A stretch of 64,000 bases of DNA from an uncultured Eubacteriales bacterium (GTDB lineage: Bacteria; Bacillota; Clostridia; Lachnospirales; Lachnospiraceae). Each line of letters opens with the position of its first letter. The stretch's first letter is position 1. The DNA lies in the NCBI GenBank assembly GCA_949292785.1, contig CASFBK010000001.1, forward strand, positions 124,001-188,000, given 5' to 3'. A program made the translations under genes and the position numbers. The notes beneath the pieces are model-generated. The model worked only from the letters and a program-made list of their open reading frames with translations. It was not told where the DNA came from and searched no databases. This document shows, one piece after another, positions 42,736-51,918 of this stretch.

Positions 42736-43728
42736 ATGGAAAAAAGAGTAATTTCCACACAGGCACAGGAAGAAGACTTAAAAATAGAAACAAGTCTGCG
42801 CCCGCAGACCTTAGCGGAATACATTGGACAGGAAAAGGCAAAGAATATGCTAAAGGTCTATATTGAAGCGGCAAAGCAGCGACAGGAATCCCTGGATCAT
42901 GTGTTGTTCTACGGACCACCGGGACTTGGAAAAACAACCTTGGCAGGTATCATTGCCAACGAAATGAACGTACATATGAAGATTACCTCCGGTCCTGCGA
43001 TTGGAAAGCCGGGAGAAATGGCTGCTATCTTAAGCGGACTTCAAGAGGGAGATATTCTCTTTGTAGACGAAATCCACCGTCTGAACCGTCAGGTAGAAGA
43101 GGTGCTGTATCCGGCAATGGAAGACTATGTTATCGATATCATGATAGGAAAGGGAGCAACTGCACGTTCCATTCGATTAGATTTACCGCATTTTACGCTG
43201 GTAGGAGCTACCACAAGAGCAGGACTTTTGTCTGCTCCTTTGCGTGACCGTTTTGGCGTGGTACATCACATGGAATTCTATGCGCCGGAGGAATTAAAGA
43301 CCATTGTGCTCCATTCCGCAGACAAGCTTTCAGTTGAAATTGATGAAGAAGGGGCATTTGAGCTTGCCAGACGTTCCAGAGGAACCCCAAGACTTGCCAA
43401 CCGCTTACTAAAGCGTGTTCGTGACTTTGCTCAGGTAAAATATGACGGAAAGATTAACAAAGAAGTCGCTTCCTTTGCACTGGACTTACTGGAAGTAGAT
43501 AAGTTTGGGCTGGACCAGAGTGATCGAAATATCCTGATGACCATTATTGAGAAGTTCCAGGGAGGTCCGGTTGGGCTAGATACCCTTGCGGCATCCTTAG
43601 GTGAAGATGCTGGAACCATTGAAGATGTATACGAACCTTATCTTGTGAAAAATGGCTTTATTAACCGAACGCCGAAGGGAAGGGTTGCTACGGATTTTGC
43701 ATACCAACATTTCGGAATTGAAAAATAG
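42736..43728 (+). CDS. ruvB: Holliday junction branch migration helicase RuvB
   Basis: Hexameric AAA+ motor that drives branch migration on RuvA. 330 residues. Walker [17 protein letters not shown] (about residue 58), Walker [17 protein letters not shown], sensor [20 protein letters not shown] and C-terminal winged helix ([24 protein letters not shown]). No ribosome site beyond AAGGAAGC. Separated from ruvA by 2.4 kb. Confidence 0.97.
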   Translation: MEKRVISTQAQEEDLKIETSLRPQTLAEYIGQEKAKNMLKVYIEAAKQRQESLDHVLFYGPPGLGKTTLAGIIANEMNVHMKITSGPAIGKPGEMAAILSGLQEGDILFVDEIHRLNRQVEEVLYPAMEDYVIDIMIGKGATARSIRLDLPHFTLVGATTRAGLLSAPLRDRFGVVHHMEFYAPEELKTIVLHSADKLSVEIDEEGAFELARRSRGTPRLANRLLKRVRDFAQVKYDGKINKEVASFALDLLEVDKFGLDQSDRNILMTIIEKFQGGPVGLDTLAASLGEDAGTIEDVYEPYLVKNGFINRTPKGRVATDFAYQHFGIEK

Positions 43729-43731
43729 TTG

Positions 43732-43759
43732 TTGTTTTTCTTGAAAAATCAGGTATAAT
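43732..43759 (+). promoter_or_regulatory. Promoter of zapA
   Basis: TTGTTT (43732-43737), 16-base spacer, TATAAT (43754-43759). It lies directly after the ruvB stop. Confidence 0.55.
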
Positions 43760-43770
43760 ATACGCGTAGG

Positions 43771-43821
43771 CAATGAGACGTGAACTTCGCTACAGAGTTC
43801 GCACGTCAGAGAAAGTCATTG
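43771..43821 (+). promoter_or_regulatory. Structured zapA leader
   Basis: CAATGA (43771-43776) pairs with TCATTG (43816-43821); inside it GACGTGAACT (43777-43786) pairs with AGTT-CG-CACGTC (43796-43807, two-base bulge). The structure lies about five bases after the expected transcription start. Not a class I recognise. Confidence 0.45.
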
Positions 43822-43854
43822 ATAGAATCAGTTAGACCAGAGAGGATGGAAATT

Positions 43855-44334
43855 ATGTCAGCGAAAACCAGCGCAGATGTTTTAATCGGAGGTAAAATCT
43901 ATACGTTAAGCGGATATGAAAGTGAAGCTTATCTACAGAAGGTTGCCACTTACATCAACAACAAAATGAGTGAATTTGATGAAATGGAACAGTTCCGTCG
44001 TTTTCCAATGGACATGAAATCTACCCTGTTGGAGTTGAATATTGCGGATGATTATTTCAAAGCAAAGGATCAGGCGGAGAAGTTAGAGCAGGATATTGAG
44101 GTAAAAGACAAGGAAATTTATGATTTAAAGCATGAATTGATTTCTGCCCAGATAAAGATGGAAAGTAATGATAAGACCATTGCGGAGCTTGAAAAGGAAA
44201 ATAAGGAATTATTATTACATAAAGCAAAGTTGGAAGCTTCTTTGGAAGATGCCCTGCTTGGAAAAGTAAAGGGACAGGCTTCTTCTGAGGAGACGAAAAA
44301 CGATATCTCCAAGAAGAAAACCAAAGAAGTATAA
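43855..44334 (+). CDS. zapA: Cell division protein ZapA
   Basis: FtsZ-ring stabilising protein, 159 residues. The ZapA domain is residues 1-90 (ADVLIGGKIYTLSGYESEAYLQKVATYINNKMSEF split by the beta strands), followed by a long coiled coil (about 70-150: KLEQDIEVKDKEIYDLKHELISAQ). This is longer than E. coli ZapA (109 residues), a common Firmicute form with an extended coiled coil. ATG 43855 is chosen over 43846 because GAGAGG immediately precedes the latter. Confidence 0.88.
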   Translation: MSAKTSADVLIGGKIYTLSGYESEAYLQKVATYINNKMSEFDEMEQFRRFPMDMKSTLLELNIADDYFKAKDQAEKLEQDIEVKDKEIYDLKHELISAQIKMESNDKTIAELEKENKELLLHKAKLEASLEDALLGKVKGQASSEETKNDISKKKTKEV

Positions 44335-44347
44335 TACAAGTGATAAG

Positions 44348-44383
44348 AAGCTCTGGAAAGCCGGCGGTTTTTCAGGGCTTTGT
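44348..44383 (+). terminator. Terminator-like hairpin after zapA
   Basis: AGCTCTG (44349-44355) pairs with CAGGGCT (44373-44379, one wobble) with an AAA/TTT inner continuation; only a weak T tract follows. Confidence 0.5.
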
Positions 44384-44438
44384 TCTATGACGGAAAATTG
44401 CGGACTCTTTGTTTTAGCATAATAATGAGGATAGGAAA

Positions 44439-46640
44439 ATGAGTAAAATAAATACAGGAAAAACAGAACTTTTGGCACCGGCAGGCTCTTTTGAAACCTT
44501 AAAGGCAGTGGTAAATGCCGGGGCAGATGCAGTGTATTGTGCCGGGAATCGTTTTGGTGCAAGAGCATATGCAAATAATTTTACCGAAGAGGAAATGATT
44601 TTTGCCATAGACTTTATGCATATCAAAGGGAAAAAGCTTTATATGACAGTCAACACTCTTTTAAAAGAAAAAGAATTAGAAGAAGAGCTGTATTCTTATT
44701 TGATGCCATATTATGAGGCAGGACTGGATGCCGTTATCGTACAGGATTTGGGTGTGATGCATTTTATAAAGGAGCATTTTCCGGGACTTCACATTCATGC
44801 CAGTACCCAGATGACCATTACCGGAGCGTATGGGGCAGAAATGATGCTGAATGCCGGATGCAGCCGGATTGTAACAGCAAGAGAGCTTTCTTTGCAGGAA
44901 ATACAGGATATTTACGAAAAGACCGGAGCTGAAATTGAAAGCTTTGTTCATGGTGCCTTGTGTTACGGTTATTCCGGACAGTGTCTGTTAAGCAGTATGA
45001 TTGGAGGAAGAAGCGGAAATCGTGGCCGTTGTGCGCAGCCCTGTCGTTTGCCCTATGAATTATTTGAAGATAAGCAGAAGTCTATCTCGTCTAAGAATAA
45101 GAAAGAAGCTTATCTTTTGAGCCCCAAGGATTTATGTACCATAGATTTGATACCGGAATTAATTGAGCATGGGGTACATTCCTTTAAGATTGAAGGACGC
45201 ATGAAGCAGGCGGAATATGCGGCAGGAGTTACCAGTATTTATCGGTATTACATTGATAAATATGAGTCGAATCCTAAGGCGCCTTATCAGGTATCCCAAG
45301 AGGATAAGCAGAAATTGTGGGATTTGGGGAATCGTTGCGGATTTACCGATGGATACTACAAGAGACATAATGGGAAGGAAATGATTACCTTTGAAAAACC
45401 TTCCCATGAAAAAGGAAACGAGAAGTTACAACAGCAGATACGGCAAACTTACATGGAAAAAGAAGAAAAAGAAAAAATAAATGGAATCTTAATACTTTCC
45501 AAAGAATTTCCGGCAAAACTTGTGTTAGAATATAAGGGCGTAAAAACTGAAGTAATGGGTGATACCGTACAAAAAGCCCAGAAACAGCCAATGTCAAAGG
45601 AAACCATTCTGGATAAAATGAGAAAGACCGGGAATACGCCTTTTGTCTTTGAAACCTTATCCGTGGAGATGGAAGAGGATATTTTTATTCCGGTAGGCGC
45701 ATTAAATCAACTGCGAAGAGATGGACTCGAACAGCTGGAGCAGAATATTCTTGGAGCATATAAAAGAATATTGTCAAAGGAACAATATCAAAAAGAGCAG
45801 CAAACCCTAAAATCGTCAGAAAAAGCATGGAAGCCGCAGCTTCGGGTGATGGTAGAGGAGCGGGAGCAGTTTTTCGTAGCATTAAAACAAGCTGAGATTC
45901 GTAGAATCTATATGGATGTTTTTAAAGTGACCCCGCAGGATATCATAGCAGCGCGGGAATGTGGAAAGGAATTATATCTGGCGCTTCCCTATATCCTGCG
46001 AAAAAACGTGGCTGAACAACTACAGCAGGTCTTTACGAAGCTTTCAGAGCAAAATCCGGATGGGTATCTGGTGCGGAATTTAGAAGAAATCTGCTTTTTA
46101 CAGAAAAGGAAAGTAGAGGGTAAAAAAATACAAACGGATTATGGCGTATATGTGTTTTCCAATGAAGCGAGAAAAGCGTTAGAAGAATGGGGAATCGAGC
46201 ACTTTACCCTGCCGGTAGAATTAAATCGCAGCGAGCTTTTCGACCTGACATGTGAAAAGGGAGAGATGATTCTGTATGGACACCAGCCCTTGATGATAAG
46301 TGCAGGGTGTCTTCATAAGAATACGGCAGGCTGTGACAGAACGCCCGGAACCTTTTATCTGAAAGACAGATATGCAAAAATTTTTCCAGTGAAAAATAAT
46401 TGCCGGGAATGTTATAATGTGATTTATAATACCAGTCCTTTATGCCTGCTCCATCATCAGCGGGAACTTCAAAGACTGGCGCCGGAGGCGGTAAGGCTTC
46501 ATTTTACCATAGAAAATGAACAAAAAATGGAACAGGTATTTTCCTTATACCGGCAGGCTTTTTGGGAGAAAAAGAAAATATTGCCGGAACAGTATTTTAA
46601 GGATTATACCAATGGTCATTTCAAACGAGGAGTAGAATAG
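44439..46640 (+). CDS. Peptidase U32 family protein (RNA hydroxylase-like, RlhA/TrhP type)
   Basis: 733 residues. The U32 core is residues 5-300: ELLAPAGSFETLKAVVNAGADAVYCAG, HASTQMTITGAYGAEMML, ESFVHGALCYGYSGQCLLSS, GGRSGNRGRCAQPCRLPYEL, LSPKDLC and HSFKIEGRMKQAEYAAGVT. A further long collagenase-like region follows and a C-terminal block with four Cys (CLHKNTAGCDR, CRECYN) suggests an Fe-S cluster. Characterised relatives hydroxylate C2501 of 23S rRNA (RlhA) or U34 of tRNA (TrhP), not proteins. Which RNA it acts on is not decided. It precedes a cell-wall pair. Confidence 0.87.
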   Translation: MSKINTGKTELLAPAGSFETLKAVVNAGADAVYCAGNRFGARAYANNFTEEEMIFAIDFMHIKGKKLYMTVNTLLKEKELEEELYSYLMPYYEAGLDAVIVQDLGVMHFIKEHFPGLHIHASTQMTITGAYGAEMMLNAGCSRIVTARELSLQEIQDIYEKTGAEIESFVHGALCYGYSGQCLLSSMIGGRSGNRGRCAQPCRLPYELFEDKQKSISSKNKKEAYLLSPKDLCTIDLIPELIEHGVHSFKIEGRMKQAEYAAGVTSIYRYYIDKYESNPKAPYQVSQEDKQKLWDLGNRCGFTDGYYKRHNGKEMITFEKPSHEKGNEKLQQQIRQTYMEKEEKEKINGILILSKEFPAKLVLEYKGVKTEVMGDTVQKAQKQPMSKETILDKMRKTGNTPFVFETLSVEMEEDIFIPVGALNQLRRDGLEQLEQNILGAYKRILSKEQYQKEQQTLKSSEKAWKPQLRVMVEEREQFFVALKQAEIRRIYMDVFKVTPQDIIAARECGKELYLALPYILRKNVAEQLQQVFTKLSEQNPDGYLVRNLEEICFLQKRKVEGKKIQTDYGVYVFSNEARKALEEWGIEHFTLPVELNRSELFDLTCEKGEMILYGHQPLMISAGCLHKNTAGCDRTPGTFYLKDRYAKIFPVKNNCRECYNVIYNTSPLCLLHHQRELQRLAPEAVRLHFTIENEQKMEQVFSLYRQAFWEKKKILPEQYFKDYTNGHFKRGVE

Positions 46641-46643
46641 TTT

Positions 46644-48056
46644 ATGGTACACTTGATTACAGAGTTATCGAAATATTTAATGATTATTCTGTTTGCGCTG
46701 TATACCTATCAGTGTTTTGCAGTATTGAAACGAAAGATAGAACCAGAGAAGCAGACAAGAAAGTTTCATCAGCAGATGGTCTATATGTTTCTTATCCATC
46801 TCAATGCCTATGCAGTATTATATTTTTCTACTAAAAATCAGGATTTGATACTATTCTATCTGATGCAGGTGGTATTTTTTATTGTGGTACAGATTTGTTA
46901 TCTGACTATTTACCGCAGAGCATCCCGATTGGTAGTGAATAATATGTGTATGCTTATGATGATTGGCTTTATCATCCTTACCAGATTGTCTGTGGATTTT
47001 GCAGTAAAGCAGTTTAAGATTGCCATTATTTCCATGGCAGTTACGATGTTGATTCCGTTTCTGATTAGCAGATTAAAGTTTTTCCGGAATCTGGCGTGGA
47101 TGTATGCCATCGCAGGAATCACCTTGCTTGGGGTTGTGGCAGTATTAGGAGCGGTATCTCATGGAGCAAAGCTTTCCTTTACCGTAGCGGGAATTACCAT
47201 TCAGCCATCGGAATTTATCAAGATTATCTTTGTTTTCTTTGTGGCTGCAATGTATCATGAATCTACCGAATTTATACAAGTGGTGAAGACCACGGCAGTT
47301 GCGGCACTTCATGTCATTATATTAGTGTTATCCAAAGACCTGGGAGCAGCATTGATTTTCTTTATTGCCTATATGGTGATGCTTTATGTTGCCACCAGAA
47401 AGATTTACTATTTTCTGGGAGGGCTTTTGTGCGGATGTCTTGCATCGATAGTTGGATATTATCTGTTTAGTCATGTTCGGGTGCGTGTCATTGCATGGCA
47501 GGACCCGTTGGCAAATTTTGAAAACGAGGGAAATCAGATATCGAATTCCCTGTTCGCTATTGGAACAGGGGGCTGGTTTGGCATGGGCTTGAATCAGGGA
47601 ATGCCAAACAAGATTCCGGAAGTAAAGCAGGACTTTATTTTTTCTGCGGTTTCGGAAGAATTAGGCGGTGTATTTGCATTATGCCTGATTCTGGTATGCG
47701 TCAGCTGTTTTCTTATGTTCCTAAATATTGCCATGCAGATGAAGGATTCCTTTTATAAGTTTGTGGCTTTGGGGCTTGGAACGATATACGGATTCCAGGT
47801 GTTCCTGTCGGTAGGCGGAGATATTAAGTTCATTCCATCTACCGGAGTGACGTTGCCGTTAGTAAGCTACGGCGGTAGTTCGCTGCTTAGTACACTGATT
47901 ATCTTTGCGATTATTCAAGGCTTGTATTTACTACGGGAGCGGGAGGAGCATGAAACGGAGATAAAAGGAACGAAAAAGAAGAAAAAGAAAGGAGGCAGGG
48001 TGTCTCATGAAGAAACCGTCAAAATCCACGGAACGAAAGTCCAAAACTTCGATTAA
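46644..48056 (+). CDS. SEDS family peptidoglycan polymerase (FtsW/RodA/SpoVE)
   Basis: Glycosyltransferase that polymerises lipid II in the membrane. 470 residues, about twelve helices. ITIQPSEFIKIIFVFF (about residue 185), VLSKDLGAALIFF (about 230), GTGGWFGMGLNQGM, DFIFSAVSEELGG and GVTLPLVSYGGSS are the SEDS signatures. The N-terminus has extra helices compared with FtsW. The C-terminal KKKKKKGGR tail is cytosolic. It overlaps the class B PBP gene by 50 bases, forming a SEDS-PBP pair; whether it acts in elongation, division or sporulation is not clear. Confidence 0.92.
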   Translation: MVHLITELSKYLMIILFALYTYQCFAVLKRKIEPEKQTRKFHQQMVYMFLIHLNAYAVLYFSTKNQDLILFYLMQVVFFIVVQICYLTIYRRASRLVVNNMCMLMMIGFIILTRLSVDFAVKQFKIAIISMAVTMLIPFLISRLKFFRNLAWMYAIAGITLLGVVAVLGAVSHGAKLSFTVAGITIQPSEFIKIIFVFFVAAMYHESTEFIQVVKTTAVAALHVIILVLSKDLGAALIFFIAYMVMLYVATRKIYYFLGGLLCGCLASIVGYYLFSHVRVRVIAWQDPLANFENEGNQISNSLFAIGTGGWFGMGLNQGMPNKIPEVKQDFIFSAVSEELGGVFALCLILVCVSCFLMFLNIAMQMKDSFYKFVALGLGTIYGFQVFLSVGGDIKFIPSTGVTLPLVSYGGSSLLSTLIIFAIIQGLYLLREREEHETEIKGTKKKKKKGGRVSHEETVKIHGTKVQNFD

Positions 48057-49470
48057 GAAAAATAAAAATCGGGAATTCGTAACCATTACATACATGTTCC
48101 TTGGAATGTTTATTCTTATGATGGGATATTTTGCTTACTTTCAGGTGTTTAAGAGTGAGGATTTTATCAATAGTCCTTACAATACCAGACAGGATAAGTT
48201 CGGAGAACATGTAGTACGTGGAAGTATTTTATCTGCGGATGGAAAAACACTGGCAGAAACCATTGTGGAAGAGGATGGCAGTGAAACGAGATATTATCCT
48301 TATGGAAGCATGTTCGCTCATGCAGTAGGCTATGACAGCAATGGAAAGTCGGGAATTGAATCCTTTGCTAATTTTAACCTGTTGCGCTCCCATGCATTTT
48401 TCTTGGAACAGGTTGTAAATGGACTGAAGGATGAGAAGAATCCGGGAGATAATGTAATCACCACACTGAATTACTCCTTGCAGGAAACGGCATATAACGC
48501 CCTTGGAGATAATAATGGAGCAGTGGTCGCGTTAGAGCCTGAGACCGGGAAAATACTGGCGTGGGTGTCAAAACCGGATTTTAACCCGAATACCATAGCA
48601 GCAGACTGGGACAGCATCATTTCTAATACAGACAGTGAGAATTCCGTATTGTTGAATCGGGTAAGTCAGGGACTCTATCCGCCCGGTTCTACCTTTAAAA
48701 TTTTGACAACTTTGGAATATATCAATGAAAATCCGAATTATTCGGATTATACTTACGATTGTACGGGAAGTATTAGTAAGGATGACACTGAAATCCACTG
48801 TTATGATAATGCGGTGCATGGTACGGAAGATTTAAAGACTTCTTTTGCCAAGTCCTGTAATGCTTCCTTTGCTAATATTGGATTGTCATTAAATAAAACT
48901 TCTTTTGCAAAATTATGTGACAGTCTCTTGTTCCATGCGGATTTGCCCATTGCTTATCCTTATCAGAAAAGCAGCTTTGTATTAAATGAGGATTCCGATA
49001 CCTCTGCTACCATGCAGACCGCTATCGGACAGGGGCAGACCTTAGTAACTCCTCTTCATATGGCATTAATTACTTCTGCCATTGCAAATGATGGTGTATT
49101 GATGAAGCCGTATGTTATCGACCATACGGAAAATTATAAGGGGATTTCGGTAAAAGAGTATAAGCCCTCTGCCTATGGAACCTTATTAGATGAGACACAG
49201 GCAGCTACCATGCAGGAGTTTATGTCTTATGTAGTCAGTGATGGTACGGGTTCTAAGTTAAGTGGACAAAGTTATGAAGCAGCAGGAAAAACAGGTTCTG
49301 CAGAGTACAGTAATACCAAGGGAGAAAGTCATGCCTGGTTTACCGGATATGCTTCTACAGAGGAAAAAGGAACCATTGTGGTGACGGTAATCGTAGAAGG
49401 CGGTGGTGCAGGAAGTACTACGGCAGTTCCGATTGCAAAGAAGATTTTCGATACCTATTTTAATAATTAA
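48007..49470 (+). CDS. Class B penicillin-binding protein (peptidoglycan transpeptidase)
   Basis: Cross-linking partner of the SEDS protein. 487 residues. Basic cytosolic N-terminus, one helix (residues 26-46), a pedestal domain, and the transpeptidase with STFK at Ser228-Lys231, SCN at 283-285 and KTG at 428-430. There are no PASTA domains. Overlaps the end of the previous gene in a different frame with GGAGG 11 bases upstream. The pair is the same in many Firmicutes and Actinobacteria. Confidence 0.93.
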   Translation: MKKPSKSTERKSKTSIKKNKNREFVTITYMFLGMFILMMGYFAYFQVFKSEDFINSPYNTRQDKFGEHVVRGSILSADGKTLAETIVEEDGSETRYYPYGSMFAHAVGYDSNGKSGIESFANFNLLRSHAFFLEQVVNGLKDEKNPGDNVITTLNYSLQETAYNALGDNNGAVVALEPETGKILAWVSKPDFNPNTIAADWDSIISNTDSENSVLLNRVSQGLYPPGSTFKILTTLEYINENPNYSDYTYDCTGSISKDDTEIHCYDNAVHGTEDLKTSFAKSCNASFANIGLSLNKTSFAKLCDSLLFHADLPIAYPYQKSSFVLNEDSDTSATMQTAIGQGQTLVTPLHMALITSAIANDGVLMKPYVIDHTENYKGISVKEYKPSAYGTLLDETQAATMQEFMSYVVSDGTGSKLSGQSYEAAGKTGSAEYSNTKGESHAWFTGYASTEEKGTIVVTVIVEGGGAGSTTAVPIAKKIFDTYFNN

Positions 49471-49483
49471 TTTCTTGTCCATC

Positions 49484-49512
49484 TTGCAAGATAACTAAAA
49501 AAGAGGTATACT
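49484..49512 (+). promoter_or_regulatory. Promoter of the NUDIX gene
   Basis: TTGCAA (49484-49489), 17-base spacer, TATACT (49507-49512), 38 bases before ATG 49551. Confidence 0.6.
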
Positions 49513-49550
49513 GTTTTCAAGTTCTAAAAACCACATCAGGAGGTATTGCA

Positions 49551-50003
49551 ATGATTGAAGCAACGAGTTGTGGTGGTGTGGTAATATTTCGTGGGAAGAT
49601 ACTGCTTCTGTATAAGAATTACAGGAATAAGTATGAAGGCTGGGTTCTTCCAAAGGGAACGGTAGAGCCGGGCGAAGAGTATAAAGATACGGCAGCAAGA
49701 GAGGTGCTGGAAGAGACAGGCGTGGAAGCCTCAATTATTAAATACGTCGGCAAGAGCCAGTATACCTTTAATGTTCCTGAGGATACTGTTGAAAAGGATG
49801 TTCATTGGTATCTTATGATGGCAGATAGTTATTACAGCAAACCACAACGGGAAGAATATTTTGTTGATTCAGGGTACTACAAATTTCATGAAGCATATCA
49901 CTTATTAAAATTTGCAAATGAGAAGCAGATATTGGAAAAGGCATACAATGAATATCTGGATTTAAAAAAAAGTAATCTTTGGGGCAACAGAAAATATTTT
50001 TAA
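49551..50003 (+). CDS. NUDIX hydrolase
   Basis: 150 residues. Complete Nudix box GTVEPGEEYKDTAAREVLEETGV (about residues 37-59), with the REVLEE metal ligands. It pairs with the KYEGWVLPKG lead-in. The family hydrolyses nucleoside diphosphates linked to another moiety, such as (d)NTPs or diadenosine polyphosphates; the substrate is not decided. AGGAGG precedes the start. Single gene with promoter and terminator. Confidence 0.9.
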   Translation: MIEATSCGGVVIFRGKILLLYKNYRNKYEGWVLPKGTVEPGEEYKDTAAREVLEETGVEASIIKYVGKSQYTFNVPEDTVEKDVHWYLMMADSYYSKPQREEYFVDSGYYKFHEAYHLLKFANEKQILEKAYNEYLDLKKSNLWGNRKYF

Positions 50004-50034
50004 AAGGTGCTCATCGAAAGACGGGCGCCTTTTT
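50002..50034 (+). terminator. Terminator after the NUDIX gene
   Basis: AAAAGGTGCTC (50002-50012) pairs with GGGCGCCTTTTT (50023-50034) with wobble pairs. The As of the 5' arm overlap the stop codon. Confidence 0.8.
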
Positions 50035-50061
50035 AACGAAATAGCAGTGTGAGAGGTTTGG

Positions 50062-50418
50062 ATGATTTGGTATAAGGATTTCTATGCAGGGGAAGCCGTT
50101 GCAGCAAAAAAAGAAAAAATAAAATGGAAGATTCAGCATAAAGCAGGGCAGTTGGATGTCTATGTGATTGCTCTTGGAAGTGCAGAAGGTAATCTGTTAG
50201 ATATCATTCCATCCTGGGAGCTGATGCAGAAGTATTATCCCAAAATGGACATGCTGATTGTCGGCATCGACAAGGGATATGACAACGCCATGGAACTGGC
50301 GGGAAGAATTGTGACAGACGTTTATAAAGAGACCGGAACGTTTGCAGTAAAAGAGTATTTTCTTGAGAAAAATCGGGAAAATCTCAGAAAAGAGCCTGTA
50401 TGGAAGTCTTGCTCCTGA
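50062..50418 (+). CDS. Conserved hypothetical protein (118 residues)
   Basis: No family recognised. A soluble alpha/beta protein with no signal peptide or helix; visible stretches are WYKDFYAGEAVAAKKEKIKWKI, VYVIALGSAEGNLLDIIPSWEL and MLIVGIDKGYDNAMELAGRIV. GAGAGG lies eight bases before ATG 50062. The last 19 bases overlap the DUF2953 gene, so both are likely expressed with gerW, which hints at a sporulation context but does not establish it. Confidence 0.72.
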   Translation: MIWYKDFYAGEAVAAKKEKIKWKIQHKAGQLDVYVIALGSAEGNLLDIIPSWELMQKYYPKMDMLIVGIDKGYDNAMELAGRIVTDVYKETGTFAVKEYFLEKNRENLRKEPVWKSCS

Positions 50419-51380
50419 TTTTAAAAATCATCGGCATTTGCCTGCTTGTTCTATTTGGAATATTTCTGTTTCTGGTACTTTCCATTCTATTTGTTCCGGT
50501 CAGGTATCGTATCAGAGGAAAGGGAGTAATTCCGGAGCCCTTAGAGGCAGAGGCGGGATTCAGCTGGTTTTTTCATATCATTCACGGCAGGGCGTGGTAT
50601 GGAGAAGACGGGGCTGGTTTTCAGGTAAGACTATTTGGAATCCCCATAAGGCTTGGTGCAAAGAAGCCTAAAAAAGACAAAAAACAAAAGAAAGACAAAA
50701 AACAAAAGGCAGGAAAAATAAAAAAGAAAAATAGAAGAAACGGTTCTAATGAGAAGAAAAAAAGAAAAGAAGCAGAAGCTTCTTGCGAACCTGACTCTTT
50801 CGGAAAAACAGAAGCAGCAAAAGAAACGGAAGGGATAGAAAAAGCAGAGTCAGTAAAAGAAACAAAGCTGATAGCGAAAACAGAGGATTTCGGGAACACA
50901 GAAACTTTCGGGGAACACAGAAATATCTTTCAGCGAAAAGCTGATAAGATAAAACGAATATTCCGGAATTTAAAAGAAAAACTGCTTCAGTTAAAAGAAA
51001 AACTGTTTCAGTTAAAAGAACAACTTGGTAACATAAAAATCATTCTTTCGGAAGAGACTAATAGAAATGCTGTGGCTGCTTTGTTTCGGGAATTTAAGTA
51101 TTCCATGAAGCATTATGCACCCAGAAAAGCATCTGGTGAACTTCAATTTGGAACAGATGATCCGGCGAATACCGGGCAGATTCTTGGGATTATCAGTCTG
51201 TTCCCATTCTGGTATCGCTATAAAGTATCCGTCATGCCTGATTTTGAGTCAGAGGGCTTGTATGCGAAAGGAGAGCTTTCCATGAAAGGACATATCCGAA
51301 GCATACATCTGCTCATATCCGGAATACGGCTTATAAAAAATAAAGATATACGCAAACTTATCAATCAGATTAGAGAATAA
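50400..51380 (+). CDS. DUF2953 domain protein (YtfI-like)
   Basis: 326 residues. N-terminal helix (residues 4-28: LLLILKIIGICLLVLFGIFLF and onward), the short conserved VPVRYRIRG block, a very Lys-rich low-complexity linker (about 82-200, KKDKKQKKDKKQK) with internal repeats, a heptad section (LKEKLLQLKEKLFQLKEQL), then the C-terminal DUF2953 domain (TDDPANTGQILGIISLFPFW). The Bacillus homologue YtfI lies beside ytfJ (gerW), as here. It may anchor GerW to the spore membrane, an inference from neighbourhood. Confidence 0.82.
   Translation: MEVLLLILKIIGICLLVLFGIFLFLVLSILFVPVRYRIRGKGVIPEPLEAEAGFSWFFHIIHGRAWYGEDGAGFQVRLFGIPIRLGAKKPKKDKKQKKDKKQKAGKIKKKNRRNGSNEKKKRKEAEASCEPDSFGKTEAAKETEGIEKAESVKETKLIAKTEDFGNTETFGEHRNIFQRKADKIKRIFRNLKEKLLQLKEKLFQLKEQLGNIKIILSEETNRNAVAALFREFKYSMKHYAPRKASGELQFGTDDPANTGQILGIISLFPFWYRYKVSVMPDFESEGLYAKGELSMKGHIRSIHLLISGIRLIKNKDIRKLINQIRE
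50673..50708 (+). repeat. Perfect 18-bp tandem duplication inside the DUF2953 gene
   Basis: Two exact copies of the 18-mer AAAGACAAAAAACAAAAG (50673-50690 and 50691-50708). They encode KDKKQK twice and keep the reading frame. Confidence 0.9.
50970..51011 (+). repeat. 21-bp tandem repeat inside the DUF2953 gene
   Basis: Two copies differing at one base (TTAAAAGAAAAACTGCTTCAG at 50970-50990 in spirit, second copy at 50991-51011) and a partial third copy. They code for LKEKL(L/F)Q heptads of a coiled coil. Confidence 0.85.
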
Positions 51381-51394
51381 CAGGAGGATTTTAT

Positions 51395-51829
51395 ATGCAG
51401 GACAACAATTTTAACACAACCGTACAATCATTATTTAAGGGAATGGACAGCTTTATTACTACAAAAACAGTGGTAGGAGAAGCTGTACACATTGGAGATA
51501 CCATTATTCTCCCATTGATAGAGGTTTCCTTCGGTGTAGCTGCCGGAGCATTTTGTCAGGAGAAGAAAAATAACGCGGCCGGAGGTATGGGCGGTAAGAT
51601 TACTCCAAGCGCAGTGCTGGTTATCCAAAATGGTTCTACCAGACTGGTAAATATCAAAAATCAGGACGGAGTTACCAAGATTTTAGATATGGTGCCGGAT
51701 TTTGTAAATCGCTTTACCAGCGGAAAAGATAACAGTAAATCAAGCGGAGTCGTAGACGAAGCCGCAAAAGATGCCGCAGCAAAGGATTTATCAGAGAAGC
51801 TGAATATTGTTGATGAAACACAAGAGTAA
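51395..51829 (+). CDS. gerW: GerW family spore protein (YtfJ)
   Basis: 144 residues. The GerW signature GEAVHIGDTIILPLIEVSFGVAAGAF and GGMGGKITPSAVLVIQNG (about residues 29-80) are clear, and MVPDFVNRF closes the domain. In Bacillus it is a forespore protein needed for germination with L-alanine. AGGAGG precedes ATG 51395. It follows the DUF2953 gene by 14 bases, as in Bacillus ytfI-ytfJ. Confidence 0.93.
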   Translation: MQDNNFNTTVQSLFKGMDSFITTKTVVGEAVHIGDTIILPLIEVSFGVAAGAFCQEKKNNAAGGMGGKITPSAVLVIQNGSTRLVNIKNQDGVTKILDMVPDFVNRFTSGKDNSKSSGVVDEAAKDAAAKDLSEKLNIVDETQE

Positions 51830-51883
51830 GGAAATAACATAAATTTCATATGCTAAAATCTTGTAAAAATCCCGGGAAAGAGC

Positions 51884-51912
51884 TTGTAGAGCAGAAAATC
51901 GAATGCTATAAT
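51884..51912 (+). promoter_or_regulatory. Sigma-A promoter for the DUF2798-like gene leader
   Basis: TTGTAG (51884-51889), 17-base spacer, TATAAT (51907-51912). Transcription would begin near 51919, exactly where the CGGAAAAG half of the leader pairing begins. Confidence 0.72.
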
Positions 51913-51918
51913 AAGTCA

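Noticed and set aside
43768-43825. tRNA-like or known riboswitch in the zapA leader
   Set aside because: No acceptor stem, anticodon arm or known aptamer motif; only two nested stems.
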